From NCBI GenBank assembly GCA_015501595.1, contig JADNRX010000711.1, positions 1 to 25,956 on the forward strand: a DNA stretch of 25,956 bases, written 5' to 3'. A model generated the notes under the pieces. The model saw only the letters and a program-made list of their open reading frames with translations. It did not search any database and was not told where the DNA came from. This stretch comes from Hymenopellis radicata (lineage: Eukaryota > Basidiomycota > Agaricomycetes > Agaricales > Physalacriaceae). The position numbers were made by a program, and so were the translations under genes. Shown piece by piece: positions 16,019 to 25,956 of the stretch (within the stretch, counting starts at the first letter, position 1; each line of letters starts with the position of its first letter).

Positions 16019-18228
16019 GGCGAGCGCCGCCGCGCGTACGGCTGCGAGTAGTGGCTCCTTTCTTGGTCGGGGGTTGTTCATCGACAGTGCTGACAACATA
16101 CTCAGTACCTGAAACCAATTCAATTCAACAGAAAACTTACCTATCATCGTCTCTGTCCCTCTTGTCTCCGCTATTGGCATCATCGGACTTCTTCGCACTC
16201 CTTGTTTGTCGAGTCGTCGGGGGCGGCGGCGCCGTCGCACGTTTAGGCCTCTTCGTCTTCGCACCACCGGTGGTCACATCGGTATCATCCGTGGCGGTTG
16301 TTGTGCCCGTGGAGTTCGCCGCTTCCATCTCCGCTTCCATCCTCTTCCTCTCTGCCTCCTCTTCGGCAATCTTCTTGGCAGCCGTCTCCTCCTCAATCCT
16401 CTTCCTCTCTGCCTCCTCTTCGGCGATCTTCTTGACAGCCGTCTCCTCCTCAATCCTCTTCCTCTCTGCCTCCTCTTCGGCGATCTTCTTAGCAGCTATC
16501 TCCGCCTCCATCCTCTTCCTCTCTGTCTCCTCTTCAGCGATCTTCTTGGCCGCTGCGTCGTCAGCGAGCTCCCTAGCGGCCGTCTCCGCGTCAATCCTCT
16601 TCCTCTCTGCCTCTTTGGCGATCTTCTTAGCAGCTATCTCCGCCTCCATCCTCTTCCTCTCTGCCTCCTCTTCAGCGATCTTCTTGGCCGCTGCGTCGTC
16701 AGCGTGCTTCTTAGCGGCCGTCTCCTCCTCAATCCTCTTCCTCTCTTCCTCCTCTTCGGCGATCTTCTTGGCAGCCGTCTCCTCCTCAATCCTCTTCCTC
16801 TCTGCCTCCTCTTCGGCGGTCTTCTTAGCAGCCATCTCCATCTTGTCCCTCTCAGCTTTCTCTTCGTCTGGCGTCATCAGCGGGTCCTTCGTGGCTCCGT
16901 CTCCTGCAAGGCCTTCCTTTGCCTTCAGCGCCTTTGCCTCCAGATCCTGACGTTTGGCAGCGTCCTTCTCCGCCTGCTCTGCCTCTGCGGCCTTGTCAGC
17001 GGATAAGCGGTCTTCCCTCTCCTTCAAAAGCGCCGCTTCTCGGAGACGTGCAGCCTCCGCATCTTTGGCAGCCTTGGCAGCATCTGCTACGCGCTGTCGC
17101 TCCTCTTCACCCTTCCGGCGTAGCTCCTCGACCTTGGGATCGGACTCAGCCGTCTTGACGAGTCCTTGCAACTGCGCATCCGATGGCATGGGGCAGTTCT
17201 GTCCACCTAAATCCTCGTTAGTCGAAACAATGTACAGTAAGTTTTCACTCACGATTGAAACCTTCCTGCGCGAATGATAACACAGCAGCGTTGTAATCCT
17301 TGTGCTGGCTTAACGTCTCGTATGTCGGAAGATCTTTCCACGAGGCGTCGGGAGCGACAACGACACTATCAAATCCATGAGTGCAGAACAACCAGGTTGA
17401 ATAAGGCTTACTGTTTCTGTTCAACTTTGTGCTCAGCACCCTCGTAAATCACGCTAACCGCCATCACCATCTTGCCCATCTGGCCTTTCGCAAACCCAAT
17501 CAGAGGACGCAGGGCTCGATCGATAGAAAGGGCGGCATAGTTCTGAAGTCTAAGTGCCATTCATCAGCGCTACTGTGTAAACATTGGATGCAAGACGTAC
17601 TCGTAAACCTCATCGAGAGTGGGGGCCATGCCGGCGTTGACTTCCTCCGCCATCTTCTCAAAACCCTGTTGGTCCTCCGGGGACAACGTCTCCCAACACT
17701 CCTTCAACGCGACCCAGTAGTGCTGAACCGTTGCTTTCTCTGTGCCCTTGATGGTGTTGGTGCGCTCTTGGATGACGTTCGGGCGGTTCTTCGAGAATTC
17801 CTGCAACGCATTCGTTTTGCGAGGCCGTTTGAAGTCAGGATCCCCGGCTGTCTTAGGCACGTTGGGATCATCGAACGAATTTGTGGCGATGGCTATCGCC
17901 CATTTATTCTTGTAGTCGTTCTTGAAGAGATTGTCGAGTTTCTGAATAACATTGAGTCAAAGAAAGCCAATCTTAGAGAGTCGACGCACCGCTAACAAGA
18001 TGTCGAGCTTCACCTTCCCGCTGTCTACATCCGCTTGCCGAAACTTCTGCACATACGGGACCAGCACATGGTCCCGAACAAAGTTCTTCTTCGTCCCCCG
18101 CGCCATGTTCTGGTGATTGTGGTAGTCCAGGGCGAAACACTTGAAGAATTCTTTTTCTGCGGTGCTCCAGGAGGCACGATCGCTTTGTCCTTTTTGGCGT
18201 TGACCGTCGTAGTCGCGTCTGAGGCCAT
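16014..18228 (-). CDS. Hypothetical protein with HMG-box-like region and long charged coiled coil
   Basis: My model is complement(16014-16089, 16141-17206, 17253-17365, 17412-17549, 17601-17941, 17990-18228), about 657 residues with 46-51 nt introns. The segment at about 124-182 (FSKNRPNV...WETLSPEDQQGFEKMAEE) resembles an HMG box, so a chromatin role is possible. Residues about 300-580 form a lysine/glutamate-rich coiled coil built from an imperfect 19-residue repeat (AKKIAEEEAERKRIEEETA, 57-nt units). The C-terminus is basic and proline-rich, ending TRSRTRGGARR. All phases close except in exon 1. There the ATG frame (MASDATTTVNAKKDKA) and the downstream frame (RASWSTAEKEFFKCF) differ by one base near 18190. 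This means a frameshift, or a different first exon joined at the acceptor just upstream of the ATG. Confidence 0.65.
16330..16860 (-). repeat. 57-nt tandem repeats encoding the coiled coil
   Basis: About nine imperfect copies of a 57-nt unit are seen, containing CTCCTCAATCCTCTTCCTCT on the plus strand. Some units are shortened or carry an inserted alanine-rich spacer (AADDAAAKK-like). Such repeats expand and contract by slippage and unequal exchange. Confidence 0.85.
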
Positions 18229-18556
18229 GATGGTACTGTCGAAGGGTGAAGGGATATCTGTTAGCGATATGATGGTGGGGGAAAGGAGACAAGCGACATA
18301 CCACAGGGCCTTTATCATCAAATACCGCCACCCCGATCGTCCATTGTCCTCGTCCACAGTCCACATCAACAAAGTTTTGGATCTCTTTGTTCGACTTATT
18401 TGTGTGGCCGGGTTTGGTTAGTTACAAATGTTGTCCCATTGTATTCTAGAGTATTGTACAAGTAGCATAATGTTTACATGTCAGCATAAGTCAAGAGTTT
18501 CTGAGTACAGATGGATCAGCAAAAGAGCACGGATCCGTAGAGTCAACGAACCTCAA
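18229..18556. other. Short intergenic region
   Basis: No supported gene. It contains the probable promoter of the coiled-coil gene, and a possible alternative upstream exon for it at about 18300-18364 (minus). Confidence 0.25.
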
Positions 18557-19067
18557 TCACAATGCGGGTATGTATGGCATGACATCGTCAACCCATCGTG
18601 CCGGTAGAGGCCCGTTGTAGGCGTGAACGAATATCGGGCAGAAGATGTTTTCGGGCGTGTCGAAGAAGTCATGCCAACCTATACGCTTCCAATCTGTCTC
18701 GTCAGCGGACAATAGTCCCCAAGTGTGCAGAATGCCAAACGATGGACGTTGTGCAACGCCGGCCATAGCGAGCTGAATCCCATAGTCGAACAAGCGAATC
18801 CTCGGGGCAACGTCTTGGAGAGTAACTGTCTGCACGCGATTACCCTGTCCGTAGCCTTCACTTTAGCAGCTTCGCAGTCCAAACCTCGTGATGACGCACC
18901 GCTAGGTAAAATATCAACCGAATGTCGCGCTGTTTTTCCTTCAGAGCGCGTTTCGCCCGTTTCTTCTGGTCAACTCTAACGAGCTGCTTCTTCTTCTCGG
19001 CCTTCAAATGAGGGGTGATCGTTGGCTGGAAGAGTTCCCGGCATTTCCTGCTGACCCGAGGAGCCAT
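18557..19067 (-). CDS. Small hypothetical protein, two exons, 146 aa
   Basis: Exon 1 (19067-18900) and exon 2 (18829-18557) are joined across a 70-nt intron with donor GTGCGT and acceptor GTGCAG, in phase 0, giving 147 codons with the stop. The N-terminus is strongly basic (MAPRVSRKCRE, then EKKKQLVRVDQKKRAKRALKEKQ), like a nuclear-localisation or nucleic-acid-binding segment. The C-terminal half is globular and aromatic-rich (WKRIGWHDFFDTPENIF, PARWVDDVMPYIPAL). I recognise no family. The clean phase supports a real gene. The alternative is a remnant of a larger gene. Confidence 0.5.
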
Positions 19068-20215
19068 CGAAGACGAACTGGCAGGTGATGAAGGTAGGTG
19101 GTGAGTAAATCAAAGCCCACTAACCATTGTTGCGCATCGTCCACGCGCTGCCCCACGCGACTCTTTGTCACGTGCGTTTCTCTTTCTCTTTATTTATGAG
19201 AGATAAAGTATACTGTCAGGATTGTGAGATGGAATCGACTGGGAGAAGAACCGGATGCTTACTTTTTTAAACATAGCTCTAATGAAAAACGCGTCAACAA
19301 GCAGATCTTTGGTCGGACCGACTTCCGAATCGAACCCGCGGAAGCAATACCGGCTGATTGCGTGCCGCGGAAGCAATACGCCGGTGATCAAGGACCATCG
19401 ACTTAGCGCCGTCCCAAAGACCTCCAAAGGCGCAATGTCCTTCGTCAATCCCGCGCACTTTTGGTCGGATCTCTTTGAAACGGTGAGCGCCGTTATTCCT
19501 GATCGTCCCGACCAAGCTGATCAGGCGGAAAAATCACTTTCTTCCTGCTCTCTCCCGCCTATGACCACTCATTTTACATTGTCCTGCCCTTCCTAACCCA
19601 CGTTCTGCCTGAATTCCCTTGGCGTTCATCGCTCCAACTCCCTCGCGATCTCATAGGGCTGGAACTTGACCAAATTCGCCAATCGGACCCAACATTATCA
19701 CCTTAGGGAGAAGTCCAGATGGCTGTGGCAGGTAGCCCCCGCGCATAAAGGTTTTGCGCATACTAGGTGCGTATTTTCATCTACGTTCAATGTCAGCTTC
19801 ATATTTTAATAGAGTCGCGAAACCTACGCCTCACACCATTCGCACCACTCCCGCGGCCAAGTGCCCATTCCATCCAGCCGAGGCGGATACTCCACCAGAC
19901 ATTTACACGAAGTGCCGCCTCTGTCGTTCGGCGCACCTGCACGACGTTCTCCTCGGGTAGTCTTCTCGACAATACCGCTATCTTGTCCCTGTTCGGAAGG
20001 TCAGTGCGTCTTCATGCTCAAATGCGCCACATTACTTACACCGAGTTTAAGTTTTCTTGCTGCTCAATCCTCCCCGCATCTTGTAGCGTAGTCTTGTATG
20101 TATTATATCGTATATCACCCCTCATCTCAGTAGTTTAATATACCATACTGCCTCACTTGTAAATGTATATAATCTAGTCAAGCTACGCCCCCATAACTAT
20201 ACGCTATCTGTTGTT
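19068..20215. other. Intergenic region, no supported gene
   Basis: Several open frames overlap here but none carries a recognisable motif. The most protein-like is a plus-strand frame at about 19318-19596 containing TSKGAMSFVNPAHFWSDLF. Its antisense frame looks equally plausible, so I do not call it. A direct repeat CCGCGGAAGCAATAC occurs at about 19336 and 19365. Confidence 0.3.
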
Positions 20216-20455
20216 CTACGCGCTACATGTCTTCTCTAAGTGTTCCCAATTCTCTTCCTCCGCTGCAACTCTCATGTCTTCGGCCTGCTCTGGATCCAAC
20301 GCACGGATACTTTCCTGCTCCTCGTTCCCCAGCCTGTCCCTCTGCGACCTCAGCCACGAGTCGTTCTTGCTCGAGGCTCGCGCGCTGTTCCTCGGCAAGG
20401 CCAACGTCTTCTCGTCTACTGACTTCGGCGCGCTGGGCGTTCCGCACCGGGTCAT
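20216..20455 (-). CDS. Possible small or terminal-exon coding segment
   Basis: The frame is rich in charged residues (SWLRSQRDRLGNEEQES, then EQAEDMRVAAEEENWEHLEK) and could be the helical end of a protein. Two other frames on the same DNA are also open because the base composition is skewed, and no upstream exon with matching phase is obvious. Treat as a weak candidate. Confidence 0.25.
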   Translation of the reverse strand: MTRCGTPSAPKSVDEKTLALPRNSARASSKNDSWLRSQRDRLGNEEQESIRALDPEQAEDMRVAAEEENWEHLEKTCSA

Positions 20456-21460
20456 CCGACTACTTCGTGATTCCGGATAGGGAGGAGCAGGATGGAGTGA
20501 CGGTTGACAGGCGGTCAGCGGAGTATTCTCGTGCGTCGCCCTCTGCTGTTTTCAGGATGGCGCGCGCAGATGCTGTTTCATCTGAGAGCGATTGAGCTGC
20601 ACAGTGGATGAGGGGGGGCACGGAAATGCAGAGTTTCGAGACGTCAGATTCCCTTCGGATAGCCAGGCACTCGCAGAGTGTATCGACACAGGACGTGAGT
20701 GAAGCACTCTGCAGACTTGGCCTGGATGATGAAGACAACAACGTCCAATCCCACCGTCCCGCAGGCTGCGAAGCGAGAGCGGCCATCAGTTGAAAGTGCC
20801 ATATGACGGGAAGGAAAGTACCTACCCGGACTGATGAGCTGCGATCTCAACCAGGGTACGAGTACAACGAGGATCAGAGGTCCGCCTTCGTCGACGCCAT
20901 GGTGAAAGATCGTCGTATTTTGACCTGCCCAACAGTCAGAAAACGTCAAATTCGAGAGACGAAAGTCTTACTCCCTGTCTTTAAATACTCAGTGTACCAG
21001 AGTCTCAACCATTGGCGCCACGGCGCGTCCAACGGGAAATTTACCGTCACGACGACGTTAGACGTGCCTCGCCAAGACTCTAGTCCTCAAAAATTCAGCC
21101 TAGAAAAGCGTTAGACCACAACAAGTGCAGACATACGGTCAAGGTATTACTTACTTGCTCGAACGATGATCCATCGTGGCGAGATCCATATCCACTGACA
21201 ACAATGGCGTTCTCTTCGGGAGACATCCCTGAATGTAATTAATTAGCTCCAGATGTGTGTGCGGTGATAGTCAAGGATGCGGAGCTTTGACCCCATTTTG
21301 GAACACGTGACCAAAAGGCATGCTGAATAGTCGAGAAAATGTCAAGGAAACGTACCAGTTGGCCTTGAGTGTGTCTTGATCACACTGGGGCGAGATTGAA
21401 AGAGTTCATTTGTGTACACGGATATACAAGGACTACAGTAGCTACTAGTAATACAAAAGG
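20456..21460. other. Intergenic region, no supported gene
   Basis: A plus-strand ATG frame at 20803-21114 (containing DELRSQPGYEYNEDQRSAF) and a minus-strand frame at 20460-20786 are open. Neither has a recognisable motif or convincing splice partners. Confidence 0.25.
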
Positions 21461-24400
21461 TTACAGAGGACGTATTTCACCTTCAAACATACCCCGTCCT
21501 GCTGCTGCCCGAGAACCCTGCTTCCTTTCAGCGTATTCTGCGTTCGCCTTCACCGTAGCATCATCATCAGCCATTACGACCAAATCCTCATTATGAGGCC
21601 ACAGCTCCAGCCTTGTTTCTACGTCCTTTTCTCCCCAACGTGGTTGTACTTCGAAGGAATACCAGTCCAGGTCATCCAGCGAGTGGTCTTGCCTGGGAGT
21701 CGATGCGCGATGCTGAAGCATGATACCCCGAACGAAAGTACCTTCGTATTGACCACGGAAACATACCCAACGATTCTTGATGCTCGGTTTCTTTCCTGGA
21801 TGCAAAGGACGGTACCGATCGCCATTGACAGGCGCAGGGTGCACGCTATCATCCCCACGGACTTTGTAGAGACGAATGTCACCATAATCGTCTTGTTGTA
21901 CACGAACGACAACAGTGTGGAGTCGACTGGACTTCGACTGGGAATCTATGGCGCGCAAGTCCCATCCTACTAGGAACTCCTTCGCATACCAAAGCGGATC
22001 ATCTGTCGGTGATGAGGGAGGTGGTTCTATAGAGGAGGTCGAGGGTTCTGCTGGAGGCTGTTGAAGGGGTTGAGAAGATATGGACTCGGCTGTCGGTTTG
22101 AGCGGATAGGCCTTTCCGTCAAGCATGAATGTAGTCGCGGCTTCCTTGAGGTAGTATTCGCGGTTGCCTATGTACCCGGATTTGACTTGAAGGGCGTTCA
22201 GCGGCCGAACTACACGCAGAGGTGCCAAAGACCTACAGACAATGTTAGCAGAGGCAAACGAGTCTATTGTAGATACTTACTTTGCATCGACAACATGATC
22301 GTACTTTACTAGGACTACATGCTTGGCCATGACGCCGCCTTCGTACAGCGTAACGTGCACCCAGAGGCCACTCTCGCTCTTCTTCATGGATTTTTGATCG
22401 GCTCGAATAAGGCTCCTGCTGTCGGCGTTCAACTCGGCTGAGGCCTTTGCACCCCAATTGTGCAGGCTGACATCTGAGACATGGCCTTTTCGACCTTTGT
22501 ACTGTCCGCCCTGTATTCTGACTTCGCGATCGAGCCAAGGTTGGCGGCCGGTATAGTAACCTGGCTTGAAGACGAACGCCGGGAAGTTATGAAGAGAAAT
22601 ACTCGGTGGCAGAGTGTGTTTATCGGGATTTGGATACTTAAGCCCATTGCTTGCATCCTCGGCATGAGCCTTCATATACCTAAACACCAGGCGCATTCCC
22701 AACGGCATGTTGCCCGTCTCTTCAGAGGGGTTCACTTTGGTGTACAGCGCTCCATGTGAGGTCACAGTCGATTGGATGAATATGTCGGGTTCCAGCTTTG
22801 TACAACAGTTGCGATGAACATATAAGAGCTGGCAACATATCAGGTCAAGAAACTTTTGAATGCCTTGTTCAACTTACCTGGCATGAAGTTTGACCGTGTC
22901 TATTTCTGTGATGGTACAGTATTTCAAGGGACTTCTGGCGAAGCTTGATGACCTTTCGCTGCTGTTCAGGTGTCCAGATAAAGCTCGGTTTGAAGTCCTT
23001 CGGTCGTTGGGAAACTAGAGCCTTTTGGCGGTCGACCGTGGCAGCGACATATTCTTCGGCTTCCTCTTCCGTCCCGGCCCCAATAACCCAACCTGTCTTA
23101 GAGCCCTCCAACGCTGAAGATACCGCAACGAAATCTCCAACATCAAAGACCTTGACGACCTGTCTCCACGGGACTTCGATAAGGTGTTCCTCGTCACCAG
23201 CAGTGACGGTGATGGCGATTAGTCCCTTGCCTTGAACGCGTAAGACGCGTCCCTGTAGCCCGCTGACACGGTCGCGAACTAGCTCGGATGGCTCGAGGGA
23301 CCAGTGGGCGACGGGAGGGAGTTGGGCCTCATCATCCGCCTCGCGGAATATTTTAGAAAGTGAATGATCGCTGTTCAGAAAGAGATGTCGAAGATCGCCA
23401 CGAATTGAGGTAGCTGGCGATAGCCTGTCCCTTCGGCAGGTCAAGACCAGAAACGGACCTGTCATGCGAATACTGCCAAGTGCGGGATGACAATCGACTA
23501 CAAAGCCGGGGATATATCGGGAAGGTTTGCGGTGTGTAGGTGCGTATGTTCTCCAAGGAAAGAGCTTGGCGGCAGGACGGCAACCGCGTGGAAGGGGAAG
23601 GCGAGGCAAGTTGGATGGAAGAATTTGGATGTTGGATTCCCTAGTAGAGTTTAACGAACCCCAGTCGATGTCGAGGCGAGGGATGACGAAGACATCGACC
23701 CATATACCTTTGCCTATCATGAAGCCCACATCGCCGTGATAGCGCCCGCCGTTGATGGACATCCAGCCAAAGTGGGGTCGACGGCATTCGGCTCCATAAA
23801 ACTCGGATAGGAGAGCACTTTTATCGGAGGGATTTTCAATGAAAGATGGGTCACTGGTGAGGAGAGAGTTGGAGAGATGGTCGTCGAACCAGCGTAGGAG
23901 GGTAGCTATGCGGGGTGCCGTGGAGAAAACGTAAAGGCTGTGGAATTTGGCAGTGCCTCTGTCCACCCAGACGGCTTCGATGTGGTGCTCGGGGCGACAC
24001 TGATTCATGACAGTGTCCGAGGCTACATCGAGGACGCTACTTTCCTCCTCGTCGTCCCTAGCATGTACCATTCTAGCTATGTTGTTCTTGGCGATGTTAC
24101 TCATACCGTACTAGAAATGCCAGTCAAATGGAGTCGATTTCAGAGAACGTTGAACATACCCGAGCATGGTACCTTATAATGTAATTGCCGGGATGGAGGG
24201 CCATTCTCCATATTTCATCCGGCGTTGGGATGGCGGACAACATGGAGAATCCTTCGTACGTGTCTGGTTGAGGTGTCTGGATAGGGACAGGTGGTACGGT
24301 TGGTGGGGGGGATTGGGTGACACGCTGTGAGCCGTCAAGCCTTGAGGAGGGGGGAGATGGCTGTCTAGTTGCAGACTTTGCAGCTTGCTGCGTGCGAATA

Positions 24401-24676
24401 CGCATTTCGATACGGTCAAAGTCGTCCAGTAATCTCATGCGTTTGCGAGGTGTGTCCGACTGTGCTGAGGGCGCGTCGCCGCCTTCCTCGTCGGTCTCAT
24501 CATCTATAAAATCTTTGTTATATTATCATGTTAGCATGCTGTCTCCCACCAAGGGAAAACTTACCTTCGAGGACGTCTTGCCCACCCTCAAGATCAGCAG
24601 CTTCAAGGTCTTCCTCGTCGTCGTCGTCGTCCGCCTCCAGATCTAGGAATGGATTGCGTGCTGCATCTACCGACAT
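21461..24676 (-). CDS. Spt5-like transcription elongation factor paralogue (NGN/KOW), 1002 aa
   Basis: The model complement(21461-22232, 22281-22828, 22878-24110, 24160-24503, 24565-24676) closes exactly to 1003 codons, with 48, 49, 49 and 61 nt introns. The order fits Spt5. An acidic N-terminus (PFLDLEADDDDDEEDLE) is followed by an NGN-like start (IWRMALHPG, about 135). KOW1 (GWMSINGGRYHGDVGF...VDVFVIPRLDID, about 267-301) keeps the PR(I/L)D signature. KOW-like units follow at about 432-500 (VFDVGDFVAV...EGSKTGWVI), 661-685 (REVRIQGGQYKGRKGHV) and about 900-918 (RWVCFRGQYEGTFVRGI). Spt4-Spt5 binds RNA polymerase II and keeps it processive. The C-terminal repeat region of canonical Spt5 is absent and the sequence is divergent, so I infer a lineage-specific paralogue rather than the essential gene. 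The start at 24676 has a good context and precedes the acidic stretch. Confidence 0.82.
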
Positions 24677-24915
24677 GGCGCTACCCTGTAATTTAGTCGT
24701 CAGCGTCTGTACTTATCCTTCGAATTTTGCAGACAGCGAGCTCTTTGGGCTGCACACTTTGACTCAAGACAATCGAATATTTTTTCATTCTGTAACTACT
24801 GTACTCTACGATGAAAACAAGGGCGGGAAACTCACCGACCAGCGGATGCCGGCCTACTCTTGCAGGTGGTGATGGTAATGTGCTGAGATGGAAAAATTGC
24901 CATATTGGTCAGTGT

Positions 24916-25046
24916 GCAGCATTGGGCTGCTCCGGTCCGAACACCCGACATACACGATGGCTGTGCTGAGATAGCTGCCAGTGAGCAGCATGGGCTGCTC
25001 CGGTCCGAACACCCGACATACACGATGGCGGTGCTGAGATGGCTGG
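24916..25046. repeat. Tandem duplication, about 69-bp period
   Basis: The sequence from GCAGCATTGGGCTGCTCCGG through GGCTGTGCTGAGATAGCTG at 24916-24978 recurs at 24985-25046 with a few changes. A partial relic, TGTGCTGAGATGG, lies just upstream at about 24880. Confidence 0.93.
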
Positions 25047-25446
25047 GTAAGTGGTACAGCCAAACAGTTACGTAAGCTTTTCCATCCTCGCTCTGACCAT
25101 CACAGCATGTTGCTGTCGGTGCGTCGGGCGGGGGTGAGGGAGTGCGTACGGACTATTTTTTTAACGTAGACTACATAGATATCTCACAGGCAATCGTAAG
25201 ATGTTTCTTTGACTGATCTGAAGCACGGGAATTGACCAAAATGCAGGGAGAGTCCAGGTCGCTTGGGCAGAGCGGGGAGGGACAGCTTGAGAGCACGATG
25301 GTCGGGATTGCTTTGGATCCGGACCAATATGGGTGCGTTTGCGAAAGCCTTCGATCCTTTTCTTCGGCTAATCGTTTTGAGTAGATCCAAGCGCCACTAG
25401 GCCTTACGGGGAAAAGCAAAATCCAAGGTAATCTCCGTCGTCTCTT

Positions 25447-25484
25447 GGACTGGTCCTTGGTTCATCTTTGCAAAGGACCAGTCC
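25447..25484. repeat. 12-bp perfect inverted repeat upstream of the TATA box
   Basis: GGACTGGTCCTT and AAGGACCAGTCC flank a 14-nt loop and end nine bases before the TATA box. Each arm itself contains the palindrome GGACTGGTCC or GGACCAGTCC. It may be a transcription-factor site. Confidence 0.9.
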
Positions 25485-25492
25485 TGCTCACG

Positions 25493-25499
25493 TATATAA
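25493..25499 (+). promoter_or_regulatory. TATA box
   Basis: TATATAA lies about 60 bp upstream of the ATG at 25556, a normal fungal spacing. Confidence 0.65.
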
Positions 25500-25555
25500 C
25501 TGCCTCTTGGCCTTTCTCGGTACGCATATTCCTTACTTCCCGACACGCAGCATTC

Positions 25556-25930
25556 ATGCATCCCCCAGTTTTATTCGAACTCCAACACGACGACTGGTTC
25601 AAAGCCATCCCGGCTGAATACCTTCTCGAGCTGGATGATGCCGGAGATCTCATGGACACTCGTCTCGTTCCCGCGCCAGTTGATGGAATTCCCCTGCTCG
25701 AGTTGGACGATGAGGGCGAGATCATCCAGGAGAGCGTAATTTCCCGATGTGCCTTCCACAGGTGCTACCGTTGGTGGTATTCCTTGCCTCGAACTGGACG
25801 ATCATGGGGAGGTCATCAGAGAAACCTTTTTGCCCGAGGACAAGTCTTCCGACAGCGACTCGGATACCGAATCAGAGGTGTCTCTCGCCCAGGAGAGGTC
25901 TTCCGTGTGCGAACCCTCCTCATTCTGCCC
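25556..25930 (+). CDS. First exon of a hypothetical protein with LELDD repeats (3' partial, one apparent frameshift)
   Basis: The frame starts at ATG 25556, downstream of a TATA box, and runs to a GTAAGT donor at 25931. It encodes an acidic protein with a motif repeated three times: YLLELDDAGDLMDT, GIPLLELDDEGEIIQES and, in another frame, GIPCLELDDHGEVIRET. The shift from frame one to frame two occurs near 25743 (ATTTCCCGATG) and is most simply one extra base, because the repeat continues perfectly after it. It could be a mutation or a sequencing error. The exon ends in a serine/aspartate-rich stretch (SSDSDSDTESE) that looks like a casein-kinase-2 target. No known domain is recognised. The remaining exons lie outside the window. 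Confidence 0.55.
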
Positions 25931-25956
25931 GTAAGTTCAATCCCGTCCCAGCATAT

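Larger units (their letters stand above)
24677..25555. promoter_or_regulatory. Divergent intergenic region between the Spt5-like gene and the 3'-edge gene
   Basis: This 0.88-kb stretch separates two divergent starts and should hold both promoters. It contains a 69-bp tandem duplication (24916-25046), a 12-bp inverted repeat (25447-25484) and a TATA box (25493-25499). Small open frames here lack support. Confidence 0.55.

Noticed and set aside
16109..16140. A 32-nt last intron in the coiled-coil gene (acceptor TTTCAG)
   Set aside because: It leads to an immediate stop. The acceptor GTTGTCAG gives a 51-nt intron and an in-frame 24-residue end.
16051..17006. Long plus-strand open frames (up to 299 codons) rich in Ser, Leu and Ile
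   Set aside because: They are the antisense of the charged coiled-coil repeat. The minus strand has splice-consistent exons and a coherent protein.
19255..19596. Plus-strand frame containing TSKGAMSFVNPAHFW
   Set aside because: The opposite strand is equally protein-like here. There is no motif and no exon partners.
25462..25759. Minus-strand frames at the right edge
   Set aside because: They are antisense of the LELDD-repeat exon, which has a TATA box, ATG and splice donor in the right order.

Overview
The window looks like a repeat-rich stretch of a basidiomycete genome, most likely an Agaricomycete. The protein-coding genes are split by many short introns (mostly 44-64 nt) with GTRNGT donors and CTAAY-type branch sites. 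The gene content also fits: an F-box/LRR-type gene, a divergent Spt5-like KOW protein, lineage-type hypothetical proteins, and Ty3/gypsy, hAT and TA-target MITE elements. No lineage could be confirmed without a search.

Layout. 1-2264: Ty3/gypsy Pol (RT, RNase H, integrase zinc finger and half of the core), frameshifted once and cut off by a hAT-type MITE. That MITE (from 2265) carries a second, complete MITE (2420-2833) with an 8-bp target duplication. 2865-2962: weak tRNA/SINE-like sequence on the minus strand. 3130-5927 (minus): a six-exon gene for a 776-aa protein of unknown function. One of its introns is enlarged by a paired palindromic repeat. 5863-5898: perfect hairpin between this gene and a plus-strand transcript candidate. 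5880-8545 (plus): exon-like units followed by a tandem array of about six similar exon/intron cassettes. The last cassette is split by a 1.2-kb hAT-type element (7283-8486) made largely of hairpins. 9491-13036 (plus): decayed hAT transposase gene with its right terminal inverted repeat. 13037-13766: CCCGCTAGC-rich repeats. 13767-15215 (minus): F-box gene broken by a TA-flanked MITE and a 40-bp duplication. 15757-16018: GATATC-rich repeat abutting the stop codon of the next gene. 16014-18228 (minus): six-exon gene with an HMG-box-like region and a long charged coiled coil. 18557-19067 (minus): two-exon small gene. 19068-21460: no well-supported gene. 21461-24676 (minus): five-exon, 1002-aa Spt5-like gene with clean phases. 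24677-25555: divergent intergenic region with a 69-bp duplication, an inverted repeat and a TATA box. 25556-end (plus): first exon of a gene encoding repeated LELDD motifs, with one apparent frameshift.

The genes do not form a pathway. The striking material lies in 5.4-9.5 kb, where a paired 24-bp-period palindrome, a cassette array with coding-like substitutions, and a hairpin-chain transposon are interleaved. Exon models were made by hand from splice signals and phase. Where the phases close exactly (the 776-aa, 1002-aa and 146-aa genes) I trust them most.
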